From assembly GCF_964340395.1 (NCBI RefSeq), contig NC_135564.1, forward strand, positions 6,747,861 to 6,790,360: 42,500 nucleotides of DNA, written 5' to 3'. Both the position numbers and the translations under genes were made by a program. This stretch comes from Glandiceps talaboti (lineage: Eukaryota > Hemichordata > Enteropneusta > Spengelidae). Position 1 is the stretch's first letter; every line of letters begins with the position of its first letter. Below the pieces are notes generated by a model, which made no database searches, was not told where the DNA came from, and saw only the letters and a list, made by a program, of their open reading frames with translations. Of this stretch, positions 22,120-34,768 are shown piece by piece.

Positions 22120-25100
22120 AGGATCGGACTGTTCGTAATTGCAAGCTATCGTACAGGCCAACGTCTCACTCTATTGTTCAGCTTTGTGAATTTGTCTAGT
22201 CGCAAGGCTCCAGACAGATAGGCGAAAACATTGAGAATCGACCAATACTGTCACTCAATTGTTTTCTTCTGGTGCTTCGCCATTCGTACCTGAACTTGTA
22301 CTTGACACCTGAGGAAGTGTTTGAGGGAGGTGCATTACAGATAGGAGCGAAAACATGATAACTTGTCTCGAGCCTCATCTCTCAAAACTGGTGATATGAC
22401 CCCTGACACAAGGGGTGACAGGGGTCGGGCGGGCGCTTGATAGTATAGACGGGGTCTACATACAACCCCCTATTATTCCTCTATCATCCTCTATTCATTT
22501 AATAGCTGTTAAGTAGCACTTCTTTTCAAACTGCTTTCAGTGAATCTGACCACGAAACATAACAAGCCTTTTACAACAACAATCCTCCGAGTATTCTGAA
22601 AAGAAAGTCCATACAAAAAGTTTGTATGTTTGCCGGCCAAATAAAAGGAATCGTCAGTGCACTAGAAGAGAAGACAGTTGTGGAAGCGGACCACTGGCGC
22701 CGTGTCTTAAATGCCCACGTACACCATGCGACTAGCGATAAAAGTTAAGCCGCACACGGGAGCAATTGATATTGTCCAGGGCTTGCAGTCGTAGCCGTGC
22801 ACCTATTGGTCACGGGAAAATGAGCATGTTTTGAAAAGCCACCTTGCGTTGGGGTGACATCCACACAAGACACATTAGATTCGTGTTTACCTTGTATTGA
22901 CTGTAGTGTAAATAGCAGTTTGGATAATTGCAGGCCTAAACGCTCACCATAAACCCTTACAAGTGTGAATTACAGCAATTTACCGCTGACCCCTCCACTA
23001 ATCCCACCGACCCACGGCGTTTATCTTGTATACTCAACGGGAAAAATGTCAATAAGTGTCCGCGGGGAGAATATAGTTACCGCTATAGATAAAAAAGAGA
23101 GTGGAACCACGCGACAGTGTTTAGCGAGCAAATAACAGACATCATCCGTTAAAATAACAAAATACGTGATTGATATGATCACAGTGCACTATGCATAGTT
23201 TTCATAGTTAAAGCATATTACAGCAATTCTGTAAATTGGCCAACAATTACCATATCAACCCTAATTTTAGCCCTTTCTGTAGAATTTGTTCCCTCTTGTG
23301 CAGCCATATTATCCAATTTTGTGTGGTTAAATCGACACTTCCACAGTCATTTGTCAAAAGTGGACAGCAATAAAAAGTAACGAGTCGTAATTTAGCGATT
23401 TGTCACTGGACTACTATACATCTCTACCTCCCTTCACTTCGCATAGTAGCAGTCCACAGCTTCGCTGCGCGTGGTAGGATTCGATCCAGTATCGGTATTG
23501 AAGACAGAAGGGACCGATTTGGTTTCGTATGAGTAGGGACCCCGAAAATGTGTTTTTAAACGTACAGAGGTATGGTATTTAAATATTATTTTATTCTGTC
23601 AGATGTCCCATATAGTTGTAGTCGTTGTTGACAACACGATAGCACAATGCCAACTTATTATACAGCGTAATGGTTCAATAGATTGCAGACTGACTCCGAG
23701 ATAGTGCCTCTCGTCTGAGAGAAAACAATATTGACGAATCACAATGGTTTTATTTCCATTTGTGATATTTTAAACTGTCTACCCTAAAAATGATTCAAAC
23801 CAGCAGAAACTCAATATAAATTGCGTTCTCTTGAATATTTTCTATATACTCATACATCTACACAAAAGAAAAAGTCTGAATGGAATAATTTTTTAGCTTC
23901 GGGGTCGTTCCAGAGAAAACTAACGTGGACAATTATTGAAACAGTTGGATATGAATAGGTCAACCTGATGAAAGTTTTCAAAATTATGCATACTGCATCA
24001 CATCACGAAAATTTTGGATTCACATCTGAAAAACATAAATGTTGTCTATTTTTTTATATTTTTTTCTTTGCGTTTTGAAACATTAATAACTTACTGCACC
24101 AAGCCTGTTGTAAGGGTAGAATGCATTCATTAAATGTACCGAAAGTGAATTTATTACACATGTCAATTTCGATGTGAATTTCACGTGTATTGTACTATTT
24201 CAAACAAACGCGATGTTGTAAGTTTGATGTACGAATCTAGTCAAGTATTAATCTCTAACTTAAGGGAAATTGTTTGCAATATCGAGCTGGAATTTTAACT
24301 CGAACGTGGGATTTGTGGGGACAGAAACATTAAACACGCCGATACACAAACTAAAAAGGTTTTTAATGTCGATTTCACTTTTTACAGTAGTTTACTATTT
24401 CCTAGAATGATACACACATAGTGACACGATTGCTTTGTTCGTTTTAGTCGACGCCAAACGAAGGCATGACTGGATTACCATGGTCTCATAATTCTTTCCT
24501 TTACTTGTTGCTAATTGCAACAATTTTGTCCATTTCTTTTGCAGATTGAAAAAAAAAATATTGTCAGTTTTTCATTATTGATTACTATTCCGTGTCAGTT
24601 GGTGATCGCTTTGGAGCTATTCGTCTGTCGTGGCCTTACCGGCAGGAAACGACTACGAAGCAACTTTCACTCCCGCTGTTTTCGGATTGTAGCCGAATAA
24701 TAGAATTAATTAAGATGAAAAATGTAAGAAAATCTTATCAGGTACCCTCAGTACTCGATCTCAGCAAGACAAACAATGTCTTCGTATTTCATACCCTTCT
24801 TTCATGGTTTTCTTCCCTGTAGGATATATTTTACGAATAACAGTTCCCTCCTTGTAGGCATGACGTCATCAAATACTTGGCTTTTGATTTCAATATTTAT
24901 CGTTCTATACTGACATTTTACATTTTAACAATACTGGGGAGCATACAGTCATTTTGTGTCGATCAAAGTATAGAGCTAAATTTTACTCTGAGGGAAATGT
25001 GAATGGTGATGAGTATATCTTTTAGTGGCGTGCGAGTATTCTTGTTTCACGTCGTTGTATATGTACTTTCACCAAGGCTCGGTTTCAGCATGCCATCGTG

Positions 25101-25312
25101 ACCAGCATAGTGCAGCGCACCCACAGAACAGTGTCCATAACTGAGTTTCAATATTTGTGGTTAATATAAACGTATAATAACAAATAGATTCAATTAACCG
25201 ATGTTGATCTCCTCGTGAACAAATTTACAAAATAACGAACACAATTACGAACAATTATATCCACCTTCGTTTATAAAAAAAGACATACTTCTATATGAAT
25301 ACACTTAATGAA
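22120..25312. other. Dlx 5' flank, no gene recognised
   Basis: The first ~1 kb is richer in C+G than average (for example 22380-22470 and 22690-22860), then the sequence becomes AT-rich. No coding exon was identified. A full CRE palindrome at 24861 is listed separately. This is the most likely place for proximal Dlx enhancers, though none is demonstrable. Confidence 0.5.
24861..24868. promoter_or_regulatory. Single CRE palindrome TGACGTCA
   Basis: Exact consensus for CREB/ATF bZIP dimers, in the context GGCATGACGTCATCAAA, about 3.0 kb upstream of the Dlx ATG. It is not in a tandem repeat. Confidence 0.4.
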
Positions 25313-25488
25313 TACATACATACATACATACATACATACATACATACATACATACATACATACATACATACATACATACATACATACATACATACATACA
25401 TACACACACGCACGCACACACACACACACACACATACATACATACATACATACATACATACATACATACACACACATACATACATACA

Positions 25489-25519
<31 letters not shown>
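25313..25519. repeat. (CATA)n microsatellite with (CA)n core
   Basis: Long CATA array interrupted at about 25401-25434 by CACA/CGCA dinucleotides, then CATA again, ending in TATATATG. Tyr-Ile-His-Thr and Met-Tyr-Val-Cys frames across it are artefacts. Confidence 0.97.
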
Positions 25520-25523
<4 letters not shown>

Positions 25524-28130
25524 GTGAGGTGTATTTTTGGCTGGATTTTAAACCGTAGGGTACATCGATTGGTTATTTATTAGTGATAGCTTGTCATTTT
25601 TTTCTTTTAGGTGTTATTATCAAGAATAATTATATAATTTCTGTACGCATTAGTCAAATTATAAAACTAACGGTTATATTCTTGGAAATGAATGTCATTT
25701 TGTATGGATGTTTTGTTTCGAGTAGGTAGGATAAAAATGATTTTTTTTAAATCAACAAATCATGATCGAACTTAATATCCAAACTTTTTATCCAGAGACA
25801 AAATGACAAAGATGTAGAAATTAAAGTAAGAAATAAAAGTTTATAAAATTGATATATTTGAAATACAAAAAGCAATTTCTTCATACTTGTGTATGTTGTT
25901 TGCCAAAACCTCACACCACCAAGTATTGACTGAGGTAAAGCGCAACCCGTAATAACTTAGCAAAAACTTTCAAATACAAAATTTGGGCCACACTCAAATG
26001 CGGGGGTACATTCTAATGAGAGAGAGAGACACTAGAACAAAGGTTGGCGAAGGTTGGCGATGAGACCCCAAATGAAAATAGCTTGAACACGTGTATGAAA
26101 AACGTTGCAGGCGTCCCTTGAGAAAAGTCGATTTGTTTTCGCTCATCATGATTATAAATCGATAAAGCATATCTATTCTACAAACGGTTGTTATTGAAGG
26201 TCAAGAATTACGTTCTTTTTATATGTCATGGGAATATCTTATTTTCTTGCGTGATTTTCTTGAAAGTCATTACATTAAATGATTTTAAGACCCCAGGAAT
26301 TTCCTTTTATTACGGAGGAAGTTTCGATAGATCGAATTTGTACTCTCCGGATCTGAACTATAGGCGGCGCTTTATAAGTTCAGTTCCAACTCCGGTTGTA
26401 TTTTTTTTTTGTAAGTGGATATTTGCAGTTTCATGTTAGATTTAAAACGACAAAATTTTCACTTTAAGAAAAACGTTATACATTTTATAACAAAAGAATA
26501 ACGATGATAAAGTTTGTTTTGTAAGAATAGCGGAGACGCGACAAAAATGATAACATTTGCATGTCAATCTGAGTAACGTGCAAACGAGGTGCGACTCCCT
26601 TGGCGCCGAGACATACATGCCTGGTCCGTTGAGAAAACTCAAATTTACAGTTACAGCGCCTAATTTTCAAAAGAGTTTGACAACGCTTGACACGTTTGCC
26701 CCCCTCCCCGAAAAAAACTTTTGTTAAACCATCGTATGAATGAAAGTATAGAATGTGTAAATTGAGACGAAATTGTTCCTATTCATTTTTTGTGTTTTTT
26801 TGAAAATTCATTTTGAGTCATTCATCACTGAATTAAAATTGTATGATTTTGAACGCTGGATACAAAGGATGATGACGTCACAACTTTCGAGGAAATGTCA
26901 TTCTTCGCCTCGGAACTTCATAATTCTAATATTCTTAGTTCAAAAAGTACACAATCCGTAAGCATAAAATCATTTTTGATAGTCAGATTTTTAAAATGAA
27001 GTACGTTAGAGCGTAGTATGTAACAGACGCCGAACTTCAAACAATATGCAATTTTGATGTGATGTACAGTGAATAGTAACTTTTGTCTTTTTCACCTTTA
27101 CGTCTCATTGAGTTTCATTCACCGAATCGTTCCAAGGATTCCCCGTCACAGTTAACAAATTGCAACTTGGGCAAACAATATCTGCGATTCCGAATATGAA
27201 TAAATGATTCGATCAGTTCATATACAGGCCCAATTTTCCCGTATTCTGCGTACAGCGCTTTGTTAAAAGACCAATTTACCCCTTACCACTCTCCCACAGA
27301 GCACACTAATGCTTTGGGCGGTTCTTTTCCAAAGCGGTTTCGATTTTTTATTGTTGTATTTAAGAAGTAGAGAGAAGGGCATTTCTGTTCTCCATAGTGT
27401 AATATTCGGCACTTTTTCTTTGACAATAAAATGTTTATATCATTTTTGACCAAAAAAATACCGACTTGATACCAGATCCTGAGTAAACATTGCGAACATT
27501 TAACCGAATCGATGAAAAATGTGTGATTTTTAGGTGATTGTAATTTTCTCGACAATATCAAACTTGTCGACACCAGTCTAGCACTTCTCTTAATCTGTTC
27601 CAGTCTCTTTTCCCGCCAAAATGAGGTTGAACAAAATTCCAATTTTCTATATTTTTTTTACCTCAAACCAATTTGATTTTAGACAGTTACCAAGCAAATA
27701 ACATTAATCAATGTAGTTATACCAAAATCCAGGGTTTTAAGTAATCGTATAAGAATAGTGTACGTAATTGATCCTAGAATCGTACACATCGTGCCTGCTA
27801 TAGACAGAGGGTTAAATGATGAGTCGCGTCTGTCATTCCCCAAATGAAGTAAACACTGAAAACATACATTTATATAGGAATGACTTTCCTTATATTATTA
27901 AAGACGTGTATAAGTGAGACAGGGTATATACTATAAAAAGAAGTCCCGCTAGAACCGTAAAGGAGAGCGGGCGATAAAAGAACCAACACACGTTCAATAT
28001 AAAAGCGACTCCCCGTTAACATCGGCTTGTCTCTTTTCAAACTCGGTTTGTATTCACCACGAGCTAAAATCCCTAAAAATACTTGTTGTGACCCCTAAAA
28101 AGTTCTTCCAAAAACCACTTAATTATGAAA

Positions 28131-28136
<6 letters not shown>
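25520..28136. other. AT-rich intergenic, no supported gene
   Basis: Several 60-120 codon frames are open but none has recognisable content. A second isolated CRE palindrome at 26873 is listed separately. A short doublet of AAGGTTGGCG occurs at about 26040-26059. Confidence 0.5.
26873..26880. promoter_or_regulatory. Single CRE palindrome TGACGTCA
   Basis: Exact CRE in the context GATGATGACGTCACAAC, about 5.0 kb upstream of the Dlx ATG and outside any tandem repeat. Confidence 0.4.

Positions 28137-28191
<55 letters not shown>
28137..28191. repeat. (TA)n microsatellite
   Basis: About 27 uninterrupted TA dinucleotides. Such a tract can extrude as a cruciform and is a frequent site of assembly and length variation. 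Confidence 0.97.
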
Positions 28192-28194
<3 letters not shown>

Positions 28195-29873
28195 TGCAAT
28201 GGAATAAAATTTGTCGGGCTTCAGTGATGAAATGTTACAGAGAACTCTATATACTAGGGTATTTGATACGGGTCTGAACTACTTAATGCACTATGTGTTG
28301 TAGTTATTTTTCTTTAGCTCTGCTGAGTTGGTTAAATCACTGCATCTCTGCGTGTAGCCGGAGTAGAAGCCACCATGATGCCTCTACCACTCTATAACAG
28401 AAAAAAGCCTTAAATATTCATAACTGTTTATAGCGAATCGAGTGGAGACCAGTGCACGTGTATACCACGGTGACATCTCTATATTTTAACACACTTGTAT
28501 TCAAGGCATTTAGCCTCAAAAACAGCGCATTTCAATAAAGCGAACTAGCATTGTTCAATACGTTCAGTCGAAGGGTTCTGCTATGGTGCAACAATTTGCT
28601 GTGCTTTCATTTCCCCCTGACAAATACATTTCAAAAAAGCGCCTAATCGCGCAAATTATCCCAAAGCATTGCAGCAAGAGGATATTAGGCCCATGGAAAA
28701 TAATTATGACGTTTTTGGGCTTTTATCTACGTTACAGTCACCGTGATTACATTGAAACTTTTACCGGTCGGCTAGCGGTAATTGGCGTTCAAATTATTTC
28801 CGATTAGTCTTTAATATGAGGGAGAAAGAAGGAAAGCTAATTAAAGTACGCCAGTATTACCAACCGTATATACAGCAATGCCTGAAAGAAAACCATTTCT
28901 TCCACTCAATTTTCCATGTATTTTAGTTACTTGATAAAAGCGTTTCTGTCATTCCTCTTTTTAATATCTGACTGTTTGTATGTCGCCTTTTGTATGCGAG
29001 ACACTTTATGTCAGAACGACAGGTAAATTGAGCGGGCCAATGAGCGCTGAATACAAAATAACGCTTCCCGCCTAAAACTTATGCATACAGTTTATATAGA
29101 TAACTTGGGAATGCCTTGAGTTGGGACAAAAAAAAGTTTCATTTTATTTTGAAAGAGAAATTTGCGTTGCAATGAAAATACTTTCAAATATTGAGAGATA
29201 TTAATTATTGTGAGACCAAAATTCAAGTCTGTCGCGATTACAAAATTTCCTCACTTTATTTGATATTGTTTATATTCGAAATATTTGATTAATACGGAGA
29301 CAATAATAACACGACCTTTAACCGAGAGAAACGAAAATTATCGAAAATTTGAGAGCATCGGACCCGAGTCTGCTTAACAACACGGATACTAATGTCAATC
29401 AATAATCCAAGTTGTCCGGCTAAATTTCCGAAAAGTAATTTGCTGCTGTGTTTCCACTGAAATATATGGTTTAAAAAAATGTTTTGATCCGTCGCAACGA
29501 ATACCAGCCTGAGCGACTTTTCCCGCTAATAATTTGGGTATTTAGAAACGTACAGGTGTATGTATCGAGAACTTTGGGTGTTTTGATTTTTAAAAAAACA
29601 ACTAAACTTTGAAACGCGTTTTCTCTCTCTATCTCTCACACACAATTTTGTGCATAAATCCAAAAATATGTTGATTTCGTTTAATTTTTCAAATTAAGTC
29701 CAAAAAACTTTGGCTTTATATTTCACAACTCTACTAACGTCCACTCAAATTTCGACTAAATTGCCAACATTTTTTTTCATTACTTGCAAAGATGTTTCAT
29801 ATTTTTCTGCGATCGCGCCGTCGCCACAAAGCTACGTGTTCTAATTGTTCTCGGCACGGTTTCTTTAGATTCA
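28192..29873. other. AT-rich intergenic, no gene recognised
   Basis: A tRNA-like phrase near 28315-28351 was considered and not accepted. Otherwise I find no repeat and no frame with recognisable content. Confidence 0.5.
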
Positions 29874-30485
29874 TTAAAAAAGCAAAATTATTAGAGACGA
29901 AGGAATAGGACTACACAAAGAATTTGAGCGGCTTCGATATATATCATTCAAAACAATGCTCCATACATTTGACTTAGCCTTAAAATATTCATAGGTCCGT
30001 AGGTAGCAAACTGCTTTTAAGCGTCTGCCGCGACAGAATACGACACGCGCCGAAACACACGACCCCAGAGTAGGGACCATTCGCCCACAAAGGCACTTTA
30101 ATAATACGAACGATGGAATCATCGCAATTGGGAGGCATATGCTTTGTAACTGAAAGGAACGGGTTCCCATGAATGCTAAATACGTGGAGCCGTTAGCTGC
30201 TTCTGGCAAGCGAATAAGCTGACCGACTCCGCAGATCTGCAACCTTAGTTCGTAGAAGTTGCAGCGTCCAGGCGAGCTCAATGAAGGGGAAACTGAAAAA
30301 CGATAACATGAAAGCGTTTTTTTCCAATATCTGGAAGACGGACACGTGTGCGCAGGCCCCCGAAGTAGGAGAGTGGTTTTGAGAGACCCACATTTCGAAG
30401 GCATCGATTCCCAGGGTGTTGTGTTCGAAAATATTGCGCGCAGAGCTTTAGCTGACGTAGTAAATAATTTTATGTGAAAATACAT
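29874..30485 (-). CDS. Unassigned 203-codon open frame
   Basis: This is the longest ATG-initiated frame in the window that is not caused by a tandem repeat. It runs from ATG at 30485 through a locally GC-richer patch (about 30000-30450). The translation is rich in Ser, Leu, Cys and Arg with scattered hydrophobic stretches. I see no domain, signal peptide or motif I can name, and the +1-shifted frame is also open for 66 codons over the same patch. It could be a real single-exon gene, a decayed coding sequence, or an open frame arising from local composition. Confidence 0.2.
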   Translation of the reverse strand: MYFHIKLFTTSAKALRAIFSNTTPWESMPSKCGSLKTTLLLRGPAHTCPSSRYWKKTLSCYRFSVSPSLSSPGRCNFYELRLQICGVGQLIRLPEAANGSTYLAFMGTRSFQLQSICLPIAMIPSFVLLKCLCGRMVPTLGSCVSARVVFCRGRRLKAVCYLRTYEYFKAKSNVWSIVLNDIYRSRSNSLCSPIPSSLIILLF

Positions 30486-31857
30486 TGAACATTAATTACT
30501 GCCCACTTTTGTTAACCATATTCCAATCAATAACAAAACGCAGTGTTTAAATACGAACTCCGTGCATCTATTGGAGTTAACACTTTTTCGCATTTGAAAC
30601 ATTTTTTTTTGCAAAGACTTATTGAAAAATATCCACACGCCGAAAATTTGCATATAAATTTGGAAATTATTTTCATTGTTTGAGAGCCGCCGACGATACA
30701 CTCGCCAAATACGTGGTCCGACTTAATAGTTATTGCTAGGAAAAGTTCAGATTTTCAGCACCCAGCCTTCATTTTCACATTAGTATAATTATAATGGTCT
30801 CAGAGAAAAAACCCAGAAAATTAATTCCACTGACATTTAAGTAAAGTTAATACCCGATTATCAGAGACTAAAACAGTTCTAAAACAAAAGCTTCTCAATC
30901 TCTTTGTTCTGAACAATTTTCGGCGTTATTTTGTTATTTTAAAAGAAAATCGCTAAATATTCCTCACTTTCAAAAGTAAACTATTCTAAAAAAAAAACCA
31001 AACAAGTACGGTGAAATTTTTCGCAACTGTTGAAAGTGTATAAGTGCAGCGACTGTCCCGAGTAGCGTGCATAAAGACGTCGACGCAAACAGAAATTATT
31101 TCATTATTTAAAAAAGGCAACCTTTGTGATTGAGAAGACAATGTTCATTGTCTTATATTTGGTTTTCGATTCCTTGAATATTTAAAGACAAAAGAACCAC
31201 AGCGTATATTTTGGAACAGCCGATGTATGCATTTTTCACCATCCAGCTCATCCCACGGTATAGTATGATGTTTTCGCGTTTCCTTGGGCAAATGTATTCG
31301 CTAAGATGTAGTCAATAGTGGTTTTTACATCACTTCGATCTCTTCTGATTTCATGACTTTTCGTCTTGCAAAGAGACCCACCGCGACTTGCATTGTATCG
31401 AACAGAACAATTCAACCCAAATTCGCCACTGGGCTTTTTTTTTGCATACAGAAATTCGCTTCGCAAATTGTCGGCTGAGTGCTTCTCCGAAGCTATCTAG
31501 GTGAAAAGCGACTTGTTTAAGTAAAATTAAGACTTGTGTGAATATATTCCAACGAAAGCGACGGACTCAATAAATGTCCTCCTCGCCCGTAGCATATGCT
31601 GTATGTCAACAAACGATGAACGGCGAGCTTTGCACAGTATTAACAAACTATAAATCATTCTCAGCCCCCGATTCGATTTTTATTGACAGTTATTACCCCT
31701 TCTCCTTGTTTAACTGTCGATAGAGAAGAGATCTTAAACCATTCTTAATTCTCTATTAAATTCATTGCGAAAATTTCACTGTTTGTTATGAACGTTAACG
31801 AATGAATCTTTACCATGGCTATCAATACTACTGATTGCAAAGAAGCCTTTGTTTCCT
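30486..31857. other. Intergenic, no gene recognised
   Basis: AT-rich sequence with no tandem repeat and only short frames without recognisable content. Confidence 0.5.
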
Positions 31858-31877
31858 ATTGGACGTTGCTACGCAAC
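31858..31877. promoter_or_regulatory. CCAAT plus X-box-like palindrome
   Basis: ATTGG at 31858-31862 (CCAAT on the minus strand) is followed at once by GTTGCTACGCAAC (31865-31877). GTTGC and GCAAC are a 3-nt-spaced inverted repeat resembling an RFX X-box. The second half departs from the consensus at one position. It lies about 110 bp upstream of the ATG of the frame at 31986. Confidence 0.3.
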
Positions 31878-31985
31878 AAACTACCTAGCTCAACTGTGTC
31901 CGACCGGGATCATACATAGCTTCAAACGATAATAGGGACTGAGCAATTTTAGATAAATCTAGGAATTCGAACTAATGCCGGATAA

Positions 31986-32267
31986 ATGGACTTTATCAAG
32001 GCGCTGATACCAGAAAATGAGGCCCGTCGCCTCTTCCCCGTCATTACATCATATTTTCTCAGTAATAAAGGAGACCAAAACATGGGACAATTTTGTACTA
32101 AGTATAATAAAAGCAAAGAGTGGCTCAAATACATGGATATTTTTCCAGTTTCAGGGAAAGAGCCCACAGTTAGTCGACGCTGCCTGATATATCTCTCAAT
32201 ATTCGTGGCCAAAAGTTGGAGCTTACTACTGATTTACAGTTTTGCGAGAAACCGTATATATACATAG
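31986..32267 (+). CDS. Unassigned 93-codon open frame
   Basis: Starts at ATG with G at +4 and is bounded by an in-frame TAA directly before it. The translation begins MDFIKALIPENEARRLFPV. It is mixed and fairly charged for about 60 residues, then has a hydrophobic stretch (CLIYLSIFVAK and SLLLIYSF) and stops at TAG. A good 5' splice site (GGAAG|GTAAGA, about 32298) lies just past the stop. I recognise no family. A small single-exon protein, a misread first exon, or chance are all possible. Confidence 0.2.
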   Translation: MDFIKALIPENEARRLFPVITSYFLSNKGDQNMGQFCTKYNKSKEWLKYMDIFPVSGKEPTVSRRCLIYLSIFVAKSWSLLLIYSFARNRIYT

Positions 32268-32639
32268 GGTGTTGTCATCTAACTCGACGTACGGGAAGGT
32301 AAGACCCAAAACCTTCACTGCTTCTAGTTTTACAAATACAATAGATATATTTAAAAGTATAAAGTTAAAAAAAAAAGTATAAAAAAAACCCAGCCATGTA
32401 GCATATTTTGCTCGTACTTGCCTTATCTTGGTGGTTGAAATTCAAATTCAAAAGAAAAACAGAGATATGCACTTGGGTCAATTTGAATAATTTCTTCGAC
32501 TTTACTGTTTGACTTTTTAATTTTACTTTGTGAAAGACCTACCCCCCAATTAGGAGCGGGTCATTGGCTAAAGATTGTGTCCAATATCTGGACAATAGTG
32601 ACGACTTTTCCAGATCCATCAATTAGAATGTTATCGCGG

Positions 32640-33010
32640 AGGAAAGTTCTGAAATTAACAAAATCTTGCGCCGGATATATTTCAGAGAATTGCCCTGAAA
32701 TTAACAAAGTCAGAGTCTCAAGTCAATGAAGCGTACCGGAATCAACAAACTTTTGAGTCAGATATATTGCAGAGGAATAGCTTGAATTAACAAAATCTCG
32801 TGTTCGATATGTTACATAGAAACGTCTGAAATTAACAAAATCTCACACCAGATATATTTCAGAGAATTTTGTGAAATTAACTAAATCTAAAGCCAAATAA
32901 ATTTCAGAGAATTGCCCTGAAATGAACAAAATCTCAAACGTCCTGAAATTAACAAAATCTCACGTTAGATATTACAAATGAATGTCCCGATCAGGATTAT
33001 AACAAAATCT
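32640..33010. repeat. Degenerate ~46-bp minisatellite
   Basis: The phrase CTGAAATTAACAAAATCTC or a close variant recurs near 32648, 32695, 32741 (weak), 32788, 32829, 32869, 32917 and 32941. Most copies are followed by CCAGATATATTTCAGAGAA-like sequence. Units are about 41-49 bp, one is truncated to ~24 bp, and they have diverged considerably, indicating an old array. No coding content. Confidence 0.85.
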
Positions 33011-34675
33011 TTGAAACTGTACAAATATATATTGTGGTCAGGTTTACAATGTTTCAATGTTATCATAAAAAAACTTCGAAGGATTACTGAACAGAATTGG
33101 TATAAAAGACTTACAGTGAGACTGGTAAAACGAACAAATAAACGTTCATATTAGACTACACCGCGTCATGTTTTTGTTTTCACTCATAATACGCGAATCG
33201 GTGTGTAAAATGGTTAATTTGACGGACCCATGTTAAATTGCCGTTTTTTTAATTCGTGGAAACTTTCGAGTGTTTATTTTAGATGCGCCCGCGTATGTCG
33301 TACAATAAAATTGATTTTAATTACTATTAAATAAAAAGTTGAACCAAGAGAAAGAGAAGGCAACGACAAATGGCGAGATGATTCTTTTGTGATTTGCTTA
33401 TTTTTTGTGTGAACAGAAAATGCAACGTATTTGATATTTTATTATCGAAAAAAGGGGGCATTCAACTTTTGTTTGAATCAACTTTTTTGTTTGAGGTCCT
33501 TAGAGAATAGCGATAAGCCACGCTACTTTTTAGTGACTATTTTATTTATTTTTGAAATCAGAAACGGGGTGAGTGTTTCGAAAAGGCCGCATCAGTGAGT
33601 ATTTCCCTAGATACATTATACAGGTTGTGAGTTACATTTTAAAACGGTAACTTTGTTATTCACCACGCGAACTGCTGTGTTCGTCAGATTCGATCTCAAT
33701 CCTTCTCATGCCAATATTTATCGGGTTTTTTTCAAAAAATACACTAGAACGGATGTTTTAATTTCAATTGATTTATAATTTTTACTAATATTAAGTAAAA
33801 CGAACGGAGATGAAATCACGGGTTCTCAAAACCTGCGATATTCAAAATCAATCTGAGATCTAACCGGGAACTCAAACAAGAGAAAATTGAAAACGGAGTG
33901 ATATAAGTTGAAACGGAACACTGAAAATTGAGTATTATGAGAGGATAAAAAGTCTGAATATACGAAATATTACGTTTTAGTATCAAAATTCAATCCATGT
34001 GATCGGGTTACAATGAATTCTTATATTTCCATTATAATGTACGAATTTCTAGCTTTATTGTTTTCATGCTCCTCGTCTTTAGCATTGCCAGATTTGGATA
34101 TCATATTAATTGGTCAAAACAATTACCTCAAGCAATGAGAGAGATACTCCCGGGAGTCACGAAAATACATACTAAAAATAATTTTTAGAATAACTGTCGT
34201 CAGCATACGCGATTGGCAAGGAAGAGGGCTTGTAAAAACCGGTTTATGTTACTAGTTGCGTTGACATTATACCGTGTTTCGAAACTAGACCGTTTGTATG
34301 GCTGCATCTTAAAATGTTATTTTTTTGTCATAAACAAACGACAAATTCATCTCAATTTTTGGTTGATAGAGTTCAATTAATTGGGCAAAGTGACAGGAGA
34401 AAAGTTAAAACTAATACTTTAAATATAGCAATTTTACCACTTTCGGGCATACATACAATTTCGACGTGTATTTCGTAAAATGGGGCCATTTGTAAAACGA
34501 GGATTCGCTTGACATCGCCCGGGAGGGAGTGCACCTGGAAGTCTTCAGAAAGAAATCGCCATTTTGCTAATCCGTATACGTTCGTAAATAAAGTAATGGT
34601 AGAAAGAACGGGGGTTTTTAGACTCCCTTCTCTCAAATAAGCACACGCGTATAGAGTCACACATGCACATGCATA
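33011..34675. other. AT-rich intergenic, no feature recognised
   Basis: No tandem repeat, RNA gene or recognisable coding frame was found. Confidence 0.5.
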
Positions 34676-34692
34676 CACACATACACATACAT

Positions 34693-34768
<76 letters not shown>

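Noticed and set aside
23460-23505. tRNA-like TTCGATCC segment on the plus strand
   Set aside because: Only the T-arm-like phrase is present. No acceptor stem or A box could be paired with it.
25271-25583. Cys/Tyr-rich and His/Thr-rich small proteins
   Set aside because: Translation of the CATA/CA microsatellite. The same holds for frames over 4105-4287, 34373-34796, 39424-39787 and 41690-42038.
28315-28351. tRNA or tRNA-derived SINE head (GCTGAGTTGGTTAAATCACT)
   Set aside because: Resembles an A box, but no B box (GGTTCGANTCC) follows at the right distance and no cloverleaf or poly(A) tail is seen.
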